Shown here: one piece after another, positions 15,082 through 22,552 of the stretch
How the letters are laid out: each line of letters starts with the position of its first letter
Numbering within the stretch: the stretch's first letter is position 1
Source: Scatomonas sp963649395
GTDB lineage: Bacteria; Bacillota; Clostridia; Lachnospirales; Lachnospiraceae
Direction of reading: 5' to 3'
DNA length: 25,477 bases
NCBI GenBank assembly: GCA_963649395.1
Contig: CAVJHW010000024.1
Span: 1-25,477, forward strand
The notes under the pieces: generated by a model
Told to the model about the DNA's origin: nothing
Databases searched by the model: none
What the model saw: only the letters and a program-made list of their open reading frames with translations
Translations under genes and position numbers: made by a program

Positions 15082-16869
15082 ATGACACTAGAGGAGCGGC
15101 GGGGGAGGATATTAGACAGATATCCCAAGTGGGAGAATTGGACGATCTGGGAGTGGTTTGAAAAAACGGAGGAGTCATGTCCGCAGGAAATCTTCTACAT
15201 AGACGATGCCGTCTCCTATCGTTATCGGCAGGTTGGGCAGATGGCCCGTGAGGCGGCGAAGGCCATGAGGGTGCTGGGAGTCAGACCGGGAGAACCGGTG
15301 GCTATCTTGATGGGAAATCGGGTGGAGTTCGCCGCCTTTACCTTCGGAGCCGCCAGGCTGGGAGCCGTCAAGGTTCCCATCAATCGTCAATGTGGGCCAG
15401 GAGAGATCCGTTATATCCTGGAGAGAACGCAAGCCCGCCTTCTGGTCACCGATCGACCGGATTTGGTCAGTCAGTTGGGGGAACTCCCTGCCAAAATCAT
15501 GAGCTGGGAGGAACTTCAAGAGGTTGGCTGCAATCTGGGACCAGGGCAGGCGGAGGTCGACAGCGGTTTGGAGCCAGGGCAGGCGGGGGCCAACAGCAGT
15601 TCGGAGCCAGAGCAGGCGGAGGTCGGCAGTGATCCGGAGCCGGGGTTGGAAGAGACAGACTCGGTGTCAGCGGAATCCTTGTGTGACATTATTTTCACCT
15701 CGGGAAGCACGGGCAATCCCAAGGGAGTTATGCTGACTCATTCCGGTCTACTCCGGGCAGCTTTCGCTTCCTGCCTGAATCGAGGTTTGGAATTCGGCTG
15801 GAGATTCTATATTCCCATTCCTCTCTATCATGTCTACGGATACGTGGAGGGTCTCCTGTGTGCAGTCATCATGGGAGGAAGCTTGGTGACCTTGCGGGAC
15901 AAGTTTCAGCCGGAGGCGGCTCTTCGGCAGATGGAGGCCGCAGGGGTCAATGACATCCTCAGCGTTCCCTTCATCATGCAGAAATTGCTGGAATCCCCTG
16001 AGTTGGACAAGACGGATCTGGGACGATTGAAGGCCATCTACTGTTCGGCCAGCGCCTGCCCCAAGAATCTCTGGAAGGAGATTCGGGAGGCCTTCCCCCA
16101 CAGAGAGGTTATCACCGGATATGGCATGACGGAGGTCTGCGGGGCTTCCCTGCAGACGGATCCAAGAGATTCCTGGGAAACTACGGTGGATTATGTAGGG
16201 AAGATCCTGTGGGGAGGGCCTGCGGGGGTTCCGGAATGGGGGAATCATCTCATTTCCTATCGGGTGGTTTTGGCAGACGGAAGGGAGGCGGCTGCCCGGG
16301 AATTCGGGGAGCTGATTTGCAAGGGACCGGTGGTGACCAAGGGTTATTACCGGGATTCGAAAGCCACAGAAAGCGCTTTTACCCAGGAGGGCTGGTTCAA
16401 AACAGGCGATATCGGTTATTTCGATGAAAATGGCTACCTGCGTTTGCTGGGAAGATGCAATGATATCTACAAAATCAACGGCGAAAATGTGTCCCCCCAA
16501 TTCCTGGATCGGGTGATTCAGAGATGTCCGGAGGTGGAGGCGGTGGAAACCGTGGGGGTTCCGGATCCCAAGGTAGGCTGGATCGGTGTAGCTTTCATCG
16601 ACAATGGGCAGAGGGGGAAGGAGAGCCAGGAAAGGATTCGGGAATGGTGCAGGAAGAATCTGGCCTCTTTCCAGGTCCCCCATCGATTTTTCTTCGAATC
16701 CAGCTCCGGCTGGCCCCGCACCACCAACGGAAAGATTCAGAAATACAAGCTTAGACAGATTGCCCGGGAAAGGCTGGAGGAGGAAGATGATAGACTACCA
16801 AGAGATCGGGGGGAGAACCGGATGTCTGCATATGGATTCCAACAGTCTGCCTGTCTATCGGGTCAGTGA
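15082..16869 (+). CDS. AMP-forming acyl-CoA synthetase with repeat insertion
   Basis: A 595-residue ANL-superfamily ligase that makes an acyl-adenylate and then the acyl-CoA from a carboxylic acid, ATP and CoA. Core motifs are SGSTGNPKG (207-215), GYGMTEVCG (A5), TGDIGYFDENGYLRLLGR (A7/A8), NDIYKINGENVSP and the C-terminal catalytic Lys551 in TTNGKIQKYKLR. Between the N-terminal domain and the P-loop, residues 152-195 are four imperfect 11-residue tandem repeats of the form LEPGQAxxxSS, acidic and probably disordered. The last 27 residues (569-595) overlap the next gene in another frame and look unlike family C-termini. The start at 15082 follows AAAAAGGAG. The substrate is unknown; neighbours suggest a short or aromatic carboxylate. 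Confidence 0.9.
   Translation: MTLEERRGRILDRYPKWENWTIWEWFEKTEESCPQEIFYIDDAVSYRYRQVGQMAREAAKAMRVLGVRPGEPVAILMGNRVEFAAFTFGAARLGAVKVPINRQCGPGEIRYILERTQARLLVTDRPDLVSQLGELPAKIMSWEELQEVGCNLGPGQAEVDSGLEPGQAGANSSSEPEQAEVGSDPEPGLEETDSVSAESLCDIIFTSGSTGNPKGVMLTHSGLLRAAFASCLNRGLEFGWRFYIPIPLYHVYGYVEGLLCAVIMGGSLVTLRDKFQPEAALRQMEAAGVNDILSVPFIMQKLLESPELDKTDLGRLKAIYCSASACPKNLWKEIREAFPHREVITGYGMTEVCGASLQTDPRDSWETTVDYVGKILWGGPAGVPEWGNHLISYRVVLADGREAAAREFGELICKGPVVTKGYYRDSKATESAFTQEGWFKTGDIGYFDENGYLRLLGRCNDIYKINGENVSPQFLDRVIQRCPEVEAVETVGVPDPKVGWIGVAFIDNGQRGKESQERIREWCRKNLASFQVPHRFFFESSSGWPRTTNGKIQKYKLRQIARERLEEEDDRLPRDRGENRMSAYGFQQSACLSGQ
15535..15666 (+). repeat. 33-bp imperfect tandem repeat inside the acyl-CoA synthetase gene
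   Basis: Four successive 33-base units encode LGPGQAEVDSG, LEPGQAGANSS, SEPEQAEVGSD and PEPGLEETDSV. The frame is kept, so copy number could vary without breaking the gene. The position is a surface linker just before the ATP P-loop. Confidence 0.8.
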
Positions 16870-17689
16870 CAGAGAATGGATCCTTATGGATTCCGGACTT
16901 AACTATGAGGGAAGTCAGCTGATGGACTTCCTGGACAGGGAGGGGATCCAGGTTCTGGCTGTTCTGACCAGCCATGCCCATTTTGACCATATGGGCAATC
17001 ATAGGCTCCTGCAGGAGGAAATGGGAGCCAAGCTGGTGATGACAGCCATGGATGCCGGAAGCGTGAAGGACGCTACCAGCCTGAAAACCTGCTTTTATTC
17101 CAGCACGGCGGAAGAGATTCGGCGGAAGGTGGGTTACATGGTCTGCCAGGCAGACCGTCTACTCTTTCCCTGGGAGCGGCAGTTTAGCATAGAAGGTGTC
17201 ACCTTTTGGCAGTTTCCTCTGCCGGGGCATGCAGCCAGCCATGTGGGGTATCGAACCCAGGACGGGGTTCTGTATGTGGGAGATGCCCTGATGGGCAGGG
17301 AGATTCTGGCAGACCAATCCCTGGCCTATATGTTGGACTGGCAGCTGGCTTTTCAAACCATGAAGGAGATCAGCAGGATACCGGCTCGGGTCTGGATTCT
17401 GGCTCACGGAGGGCCTGTCACAGAGAGGGAAGAGCTGGCAGAGGAAAATATCCGGGTTTATCAGGATATCCTGCAGGAGATGTGGAGGCTTCTGGAAAGG
17501 GAATTTTTTCTGGAGGAGGCCTTGGAGCTATTCATTCCCCATCAACGTTTGAAGGTAAAGAATCCGCCCTATGCCAGAATGGCGGAACGGATCATAAGAA
17601 GTGGTCTGGAATACCTGACAGATAGCAATAAGCTGGAGATTCAGGTGAAGAGGGGACGAATTCTCTATAAGAAAGCACAGATTTATTAA
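16787..17689 (+). CDS. Metallo-beta-lactamase-fold hydrolase
   Basis: A 300-residue MBL-fold metal hydrolase. The metal-binding signature TSHAHFDHMGN gives H63, H65, D67 and H68; further ligands are probable in LPGHAASHVGY, VGDAL and the C-terminal AHGGPV. The start is taken at the ATG at 16787, preceded by GGAGGAGG (16776-16783), and it gives the usual beta-strand entry of the fold; a longer in-frame start at 16604 would lie deep inside the synthetase gene. It overlaps the synthetase 3' end by 83 bases. Members act on thioesters, lactones, phosphodiesters and others; within this cluster a thioester or lactone hydrolase is plausible, but the sequence does not decide. It ends 19 bases before etfB. 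Confidence 0.85.
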   Translation: MIDYQEIGGRTGCLHMDSNSLPVYRVSDREWILMDSGLNYEGSQLMDFLDREGIQVLAVLTSHAHFDHMGNHRLLQEEMGAKLVMTAMDAGSVKDATSLKTCFYSSTAEEIRRKVGYMVCQADRLLFPWERQFSIEGVTFWQFPLPGHAASHVGYRTQDGVLYVGDALMGREILADQSLAYMLDWQLAFQTMKEISRIPARVWILAHGGPVTEREELAEENIRVYQDILQEMWRLLEREFFLEEALELFIPHQRLKVKNPPYARMAERIIRSGLEYLTDSNKLEIQVKRGRILYKKAQIY

Positions 17690-17708
17690 GAAGGAAGAGG
17701 TAAAAGGT

Positions 17709-18509
17709 ATGAAAATTTTAGTATGTATCAAACAGGTTCCGGATACTACAGAGATTAAGATTAATCCGGAGACAAATACATTGATGCGGGCAGGGGTTCC
17801 CAGTATTGTGAACCCCTTTGACGCCTATGCTTTGGAGATTGCAGCTAGGATCAAAGATGCGGATCCTCAGACCAGGATCGTTCTGTTGTCCATGGGACCC
17901 CAACAGGCCAAGGAAGCCCTGAAGGAGGGCCTCTCTGTTGGCGGAGATGCTGCTTATCTGGTCAGTGACAGAGCCTTTGGCGGTGCCGATACCCTGGCTA
18001 CCAGCTATACTCTGACCTGCGCTATCAAAAAGCTGGAAGAGACAGAGGGTAAATTCGACCTGATCCTTTGCGGAAAACAGGCCATTGACGGCGATACCGC
18101 TCAGGTAGGACCAGAGATTGCAGAGCATCTGGATTATCCCCAGGTGACCTATGCGGTAGAAGCTCATCCGGAGGGGGATGAGATGATCGTGAAGAAGGAG
18201 ACAACGGACGGCTATCAGGTGGTGGGAGCCAAGATGCCCTGCGTGGTTACCGTGACTAAGCCGGCCTTCGATCCCCGTTTCCCCACTATTAAGTCTAAGA
18301 TGAAAGCCAACAAGGTTGAGATTCCTACCCTGACAGTGGAAGACATTCCGGTAGATCGGGAAAAAATCGGCCTGAAGGGATCCCCCACCAAGGTGAAGAA
18401 ATCCTTTACCCCGCCTCGCAAGCAGGGAGGAGTTAAGATCCAGGAAGAAACAGTGGAGGATTCCGGCAGAAAGCTCTATGCACTGCTCAGCGGAGCAGGC
18501 TTGATCTGA
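17709..18509 (+). CDS. etfB: Electron transfer flavoprotein beta subunit
   Basis: A 266-residue EtfB. It starts MKILVCIKQVPDTTEIKI, as clostridial EtfB proteins do, and carries NPFDAYALE (about 36-44), the AMP/FAD-binding CGKQAIDGDTAQVGPEIAEH (about 121-140) and the conserved TVTKPAFDPRFP segment. With EtfA it transfers electrons between acyl-CoA dehydrogenases and other carriers; in butyrate-forming clostridia the Bcd-EtfAB complex bifurcates electrons from NADH to crotonyl-CoA and ferredoxin. The linkage to bcd here supports that role. The ATG at 17709 follows AAGGAAGAGGTAAAAGGT. Unusually, its partner etfA is not next to it but beyond bcd, and a repeat array follows its stop. Confidence 0.94.
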   Translation: MKILVCIKQVPDTTEIKINPETNTLMRAGVPSIVNPFDAYALEIAARIKDADPQTRIVLLSMGPQQAKEALKEGLSVGGDAAYLVSDRAFGGADTLATSYTLTCAIKKLEETEGKFDLILCGKQAIDGDTAQVGPEIAEHLDYPQVTYAVEAHPEGDEMIVKKETTDGYQVVGAKMPCVVTVTKPAFDPRFPTIKSKMKANKVEIPTLTVEDIPVDREKIGLKGSPTKVKKSFTPPRKQGGVKIQEETVEDSGRKLYALLSGAGLI

Positions 18510-18510
18510 G

Positions 18511-18660
18511 ATTAGTGGTCAGTGATTAGGGGTCAGTGATTAGTGGGGAGAGGCAGTGGGCAGTGATTAGTGGGCAGTGATTAGTGGTTAGTGGCTAGTG
18601 GGTAGTAGGGGAGAGGCAGTGGGCAGGGGTCAGTGATTAGTGGTTAGTGGGGGAGATTAA
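18511..18660. repeat. Degenerate heptamer repeat array
   Basis: About 140 bases are built from variants of TTAGTGG and TCAGTGA in head-to-tail order. A 14-base double unit, TGGGCAGTGATTAG, is repeated directly at 18557-18570 and 18571-18584. A 19-base block, GGGGAGAGGCAGTGGGCAG, occurs at 18545-18563 and 18608-18626, 63 bases (nine heptamers) apart. The plus strand is almost free of C. It lies between etfB and bcd and encodes no protein. Confidence 0.85.
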
Positions 18661-18730
18661 GGGGTTGTGTGTGGAGTAGGGAGGCGGTTCGAGAAGAGCT
18701 GTCAGTGTAGAATGGGAGGTAAGGAAAGGT

Positions 18731-19873
18731 ATGAGTATTTTTATAGATGATGCTCACGCAGAGTTGATTGAGATGTATAGGAATTTTGCCCAGAAGCAGG
18801 TAAAGCCTTTGGCGGCGGAGATTGATAAGACAGAGCGTTTTCCGGAGGAAACGGTGGAGGCCATGGCAGAGATGGGATTACTGGGAATCCCCTTCCCTGA
18901 GTCTTATGGGGGAGCCGATATGGATAATCTGTCCTATGCCCAATGTATTGAGGAGATTTCCAAGGTCTGTGCTTCCACGGGGGTTATCGTTTCTGCCCAT
19001 ACGTCCCTGTGTGCGACACCAATCTATATGTTCGGCACGGAAGAGCAGAAGCAGAAGTATTTGATCCCCCTGGCTTCCGGCAAGAAGCTGGGTGCCTTCG
19101 GCTTGACAGAGCCCGGGGCTGGGACGGATGCTTCCGGCCAGAAGACCGTAGCAGTGAAAGATGGGGATCATTACGTGCTGAACGGCAGTAAAATCTTCAT
19201 TACCAACGCAGGACCGGCAGAGGTCTATGTTATTTTCGCCATGACAGATAAGGAAGCCGGGACCAGAGGAATCTCCGCATTTATCGTAGAAAAGGGCTAC
19301 AAGGGATTTTCTATAGGAAAACAGGAGGACAAGATGGGAATCCGGGCCTCTTCCACCTGTGAGCTGGTATTTGAAGACTGTATCGTACCGGCAGAGAATC
19401 TCCTGGGGGAGGAAGGAAAGGGCTTCAAGATTGCTATGATGACTCTGGACGGCGGCCGAATCGGTATTGCGGCCCAGGCCCTGGGAATCGCTCAGGGGGC
19501 TATTGATGAGACGGTGGAATATGTGAAGACCAGACAGCAATTTGGCAGACCCCTGTCCAAGTTCCAGAATACCCAGTTTGAGCTGGCTTCTATGCAAGCC
19601 ATGACGGAAGCAGCCAGACTTCTGGTATATCAGGCCGCTCATGCCAAGGATAATCATGAGCCTTACAGCCATTTGGCAGCTATGGCCAAGCTGGTGGCAT
19701 CCGAGACAGCCAGCGATGTGACTCGCAGGTGCCTGCAGCTCTTCGGCGGTTACGGTTATATCAAGGAATATCCCATGGAGCGTATGATGAGAGATGCCAA
19801 GATCACGGAGATCTACGAGGGAACCTCAGAGGTACAGAAGATGGTCATCTCCTCCTGGATGGGAGTGAAATAA
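18731..19873 (+). CDS. bcd: Butyryl-CoA dehydrogenase (second acyl-CoA dehydrogenase)
   Basis: A 380-residue short-chain acyl-CoA dehydrogenase that, with EtfAB, reduces crotonyl-CoA to butyryl-CoA. Motifs are FGLTEPGAGTDASGQ (about 123-137), YVLNGSKIFITNAG (about 149-162), GIRASSTCELVFEDCIVP (substrate-side segment), CLQLFGGYGYIKEYPMERM near the C-terminus, and IYEGTSEVQ with catalytic-base Glu363. These fit clostridial Bcd better than the first dehydrogenase does. It lies between etfB and etfA, which supports a Bcd-Etf complex. The ATG at 18731 follows GGGAGGTAAGGAAAGGT. The 221-base gap from etfB, mostly heptamer repeats, is unusual inside such an operon. Confidence 0.92.
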   Translation: MSIFIDDAHAELIEMYRNFAQKQVKPLAAEIDKTERFPEETVEAMAEMGLLGIPFPESYGGADMDNLSYAQCIEEISKVCASTGVIVSAHTSLCATPIYMFGTEEQKQKYLIPLASGKKLGAFGLTEPGAGTDASGQKTVAVKDGDHYVLNGSKIFITNAGPAEVYVIFAMTDKEAGTRGISAFIVEKGYKGFSIGKQEDKMGIRASSTCELVFEDCIVPAENLLGEEGKGFKIAMMTLDGGRIGIAAQALGIAQGAIDETVEYVKTRQQFGRPLSKFQNTQFELASMQAMTEAARLLVYQAAHAKDNHEPYSHLAAMAKLVASETASDVTRRCLQLFGGYGYIKEYPMERMMRDAKITEIYEGTSEVQKMVISSWMGVK

Positions 19874-19903
19874 AGGACGGATTAGAGAGATCGGAGGATA
19901 GAT

Positions 19904-20911
19904 ATGGAAGCAAAGAATCAAGATTTATGGGTATTTGTAGAAACCGATGAGAATGGAAAGGCAAGGAACGTAGGCCTGGAATTACTGAACCCGGGCAGAC
20001 GCCTTGCGGATAAACAGGGAGGCAAGCTGGTGGCCGTCATCATCGGAAATCAGCTGGAGGATGCCATAGGGGAGGCAAGTGCCTACGGAGCAGACAAGGT
20101 GATCGTAGTAGAGGGTCAGGAGTATACCCAGTATACGACAGATGCCTACGCAACCGCCATCTGTACCCTGGTAGAGAAATACGGCCCCACCACCTTGATG
20201 ATCGGTGCCACGAATGTAGGCCGTGACCTGGGCCCCAGAGTCTCCTGCCGTCTGCAGACAGGTCTGACGGCGGACTGTACCGCCCTGGATGTGGATGAAG
20301 AAACCGGCAATATGGCCTGGACTCGTCCGGCCTTCGGCGGCAATTTGATGGCTACCATCCAATGCCCCAATCACAGACCCCAGATCGGTACGGTACGTCC
20401 CGGTGTCTTCAAAAAGGGGGAAAAGGGAGAAGCTGGAAAGGCTGAAGTGATCCGTGAGGATATCCATATGGAAGCAGACAAGATCCGAACCCGGATCATC
20501 GAGATTCTGCAGGAGACCGGAGCAGGCAATGTGGATCTGGAGGGTGCAGATATTATCGTATCCGGCGGTCGAGGAGTCGGCGGTCCGGAGGGATTCGCTC
20601 CTTTGGAGGAGCTGGCATCCCTTCTGGGAGGCGTAGTAGGTGCTTCCCGTGCAGCCGTGGATTCCGGTTGGATTCCCCATGCACACCAGGTAGGTCAGAC
20701 CGGCAAAACCGTTGGCCCCAAGCTTTATATCGCCTGTGGTATCTCCGGTGCTATCCAGCATCTGGCAGGAATGAGCGGTTCCGATACCATCGTAGCCATC
20801 AATAAGGATCCGGAGGCTCCTATTTTCGATGTGGCAGACTACAGCGTGGTAGGCGACCTGAAGGTTGTGATCCCCATTCTCATCGAGGAGATCAAGAAGA
20901 GCCGGGCATAG
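19904..20911 (+). CDS. etfA: Electron transfer flavoprotein alpha subunit
   Basis: A 335-residue EtfA. The N-terminal domain (to about 190) pairs with EtfB; the C-terminal FAD domain has GGRGVGGPEGF (221-231), GASRAAVDSGW (246-256, Arg249), HQVGQTGKTVGPKLYIACG (261-279), ISGAIQHLAGM (280-290) and INKDPEAPIFDVADYSVVGD (299-318), all standard FAD-binding features. It completes the EtfAB heterodimer serving one or both acyl-CoA dehydrogenases of the cluster. The start at 19904 follows CGGAGG and lies 30 bases after bcd. A non-coding region with a tandem array and a hairpin follows it, so it is probably the last gene of its unit. Confidence 0.95.
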   Translation: MEAKNQDLWVFVETDENGKARNVGLELLNPGRRLADKQGGKLVAVIIGNQLEDAIGEASAYGADKVIVVEGQEYTQYTTDAYATAICTLVEKYGPTTLMIGATNVGRDLGPRVSCRLQTGLTADCTALDVDEETGNMAWTRPAFGGNLMATIQCPNHRPQIGTVRPGVFKKGEKGEAGKAEVIREDIHMEADKIRTRIIEILQETGAGNVDLEGADIIVSGGRGVGGPEGFAPLEELASLLGGVVGASRAAVDSGWIPHAHQVGQTGKTVGPKLYIACGISGAIQHLAGMSGSDTIVAINKDPEAPIFDVADYSVVGDLKVVIPILIEEIKKSRA

Positions 20912-20967
20912 GGCGGAAGAATCCGTATAACAGGGAGGGGGCCTTATGGTACCCCAACCAGGCATGA

Positions 20968-21017
20968 AAGTGTATAGAAGTGTATAAAAGTGTATAGAAG
21001 AGTATAGAAGAGTATAG
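20968..21017. repeat. Five-copy 10-bp tandem repeat
   Basis: Units AAGTGTATAG, AAGTGTATAA, AAGTGTATAG, AAGAGTATAG, AAGAGTATAG run head to tail with a period of exactly 10 bp, about one DNA turn. They lie between etfA and the CoA-transferase gene. Possible roles are a phased binding array or a slippage-prone tract; no protein is encoded. Confidence 0.85.
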
Positions 21018-21059
21018 AGAAGTCCTGAATTCGGGATGAGAAAGCCAAAGGGGTAGATT

Positions 21060-21091
21060 CAGCCTGCAGCAGACTTGTTTGCTGCAGGCTG
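21060..21091. terminator. 12-bp perfect stem-loop between etfA and but
   Basis: CAGCCTGCAGCA (21060-21071) pairs perfectly with TGCTGCAGGCTG (21080-21091) around an 8-base loop. The tail TCTTTAAAA is only weakly T-rich, so it may be a weak terminator, an attenuator or a processing/stability element separating etfA from the butyrate genes downstream. Confidence 0.5.
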
Positions 21092-21145
21092 TCTTTAAAA
21101 GGAAATGAGGGGCTTTCAGAGGAGCTCCTGAGGGAGGAAAGGGAA

Positions 21146-22492
21146 ATGGGTTACAAGGAACAATATGATCAAAAGCATGTAACAGCTCAAGAAGCTGTGA
21201 AGGTGGTTCAATCCGGCATGTGGATTGATTATGGCTTTTGCACCAGCCATCCGGATGCCCTGGATCGGGCATTGGCAGACCGATTAAAAGCGGAGCCCAA
21301 CTTGAATCATCTGAATTTTCGAGGTGGGATTGCTCTGTGGCCACCGGCCGTGACCCAGGTGCCGGATGCGGTGGACAGGATCAATTGGAACTCCTGGCAC
21401 ACCTCCGGCATTGAGCGTAAGATCATAGACCAGGGATTTGGTTATTATAATGTGCTGCGTTATTCGGAAATGCCAGGTTACTATCGCAATAATATCAAGC
21501 ATCTGGATGTTTTGATGCTCCAGGTGACGCCCATGGACAAACATGGATACTTTAATTTTGGCTTGAATGCTTCTCAGTTGTCGGCAGCCATCGAATGTGC
21601 GGATACCATTATTGTAGAGGTCAATGAAAATATGCCTACCTGTTATGGTCATGAGGTGAATATTCATATCGACCAGGTGGACATGGTGGTGGAGGGAGAT
21701 GATCCTCTTATTGCTGAAATGGGGGCCAGCAAAATATCAAAGGTAGATCAGGCGGTAGCAAACCTGATCGTGCCGGAGATACCGGATGGGGCCTGCCTGC
21801 AGCTGGGCATCGGCGGCATGCCCAATGCTGTAGGTTCCCTGATTGCCCAAAGTGATCTCAAGGATCTGGGAGTACATACGGAGATGTATGTGGATGCCTT
21901 TGTAGATATTGCCCTGGCAGGCAAGATCACGGGAGCCCGCAAGGTACATGATAGGGGATTGCAGGTATATACCTTTGCCGCAGGTACGAAGAAATTATAT
22001 GACTATATTGATGAAAATCAGGAGATGATGGCTGCTCCGGTAGACTATGTCAATGATACCAGAATTATTTCGGATCTGGATAATTTCATGTCTATCAATA
22101 ATGCGGTGGAGGTGGACTTGTTTGGACAGGTGGCCTCGGAGACGGCAGGCACCCGCCATATCAGCGGAGCGGGAGGACAGTTGGATTTTGTCCTGGGCGC
22201 CTATCAATCCAAGGGGGGAAAAAGCTTTATCTGTTGCTCCTCTACGGTGAAAAATAAGGACGGTTCCATCAGTTCCCGTATAAAGCCTACTATTACGCCG
22301 GGGGGCGTTGTGACCTGCACCCGGGCCAATGTCCAATATCTGGTGACGGAATATGGTATGGTGAATCTCAAGGGAACCTCCACCTGGGAGCGGGCAGAGA
22401 AGATCATATCCATCGCCCATCCGGATTTTCGGGAGGAATTGATCAAAGAGGCCCAAAAGCTGAAGATTTGGTGTCCGAGCAATAAAAAATGA
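21146..22492 (+). CDS. but: Butyryl-CoA:acetate CoA-transferase
   Basis: A 448-residue family I CoA-transferase, the exact length and motif set of the gut butyrate-producer enzyme. It swaps CoA from butyryl-CoA to acetate, releasing butyrate and regenerating acetyl-CoA. Diagnostic stretches are IDYGFCTSHPDALDRALA (28-45), NWNSWHTSGIERK, QVTPMDKHGYFNFGLNAS, LQLGIGGMPNAVGS, GVHTEMYVDAFVDIALAGK with catalytic-position Glu246, and GAGGQLDFVLGAYQSKGGKS. The match to Roseburia/Faecalibacterium But is from memory but strong across the whole length. The ATG at 21146 follows GAGGGAGGAAAGGGAA. It sits directly before thiolase, crotonase and Hbd, which is convenient for a terminal butyrate step; in many gut species this gene is reported away from the other butyrate genes. 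Confidence 0.9.
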   Translation: MGYKEQYDQKHVTAQEAVKVVQSGMWIDYGFCTSHPDALDRALADRLKAEPNLNHLNFRGGIALWPPAVTQVPDAVDRINWNSWHTSGIERKIIDQGFGYYNVLRYSEMPGYYRNNIKHLDVLMLQVTPMDKHGYFNFGLNASQLSAAIECADTIIVEVNENMPTCYGHEVNIHIDQVDMVVEGDDPLIAEMGASKISKVDQAVANLIVPEIPDGACLQLGIGGMPNAVGSLIAQSDLKDLGVHTEMYVDAFVDIALAGKITGARKVHDRGLQVYTFAAGTKKLYDYIDENQEMMAAPVDYVNDTRIISDLDNFMSINNAVEVDLFGQVASETAGTRHISGAGGQLDFVLGAYQSKGGKSFICCSSTVKNKDGSISSRIKPTITPGGVVTCTRANVQYLVTEYGMVNLKGTSTWERAEKIISIAHPDFREELIKEAQKLKIWCPSNKK

Positions 22493-22552
22493 ATCCTTAC
22501 ACTCATGTAAAGACTTGATGTAAGAGGAAAAAGAATAGGGAGGATTTGGGAA

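Noticed and set aside
18511..21017. CRISPR or integron arrays at the heptamer and 10-bp repeats
   Set aside because: Units are too short, contiguous and without unique spacers; no cas or integrase genes are present.
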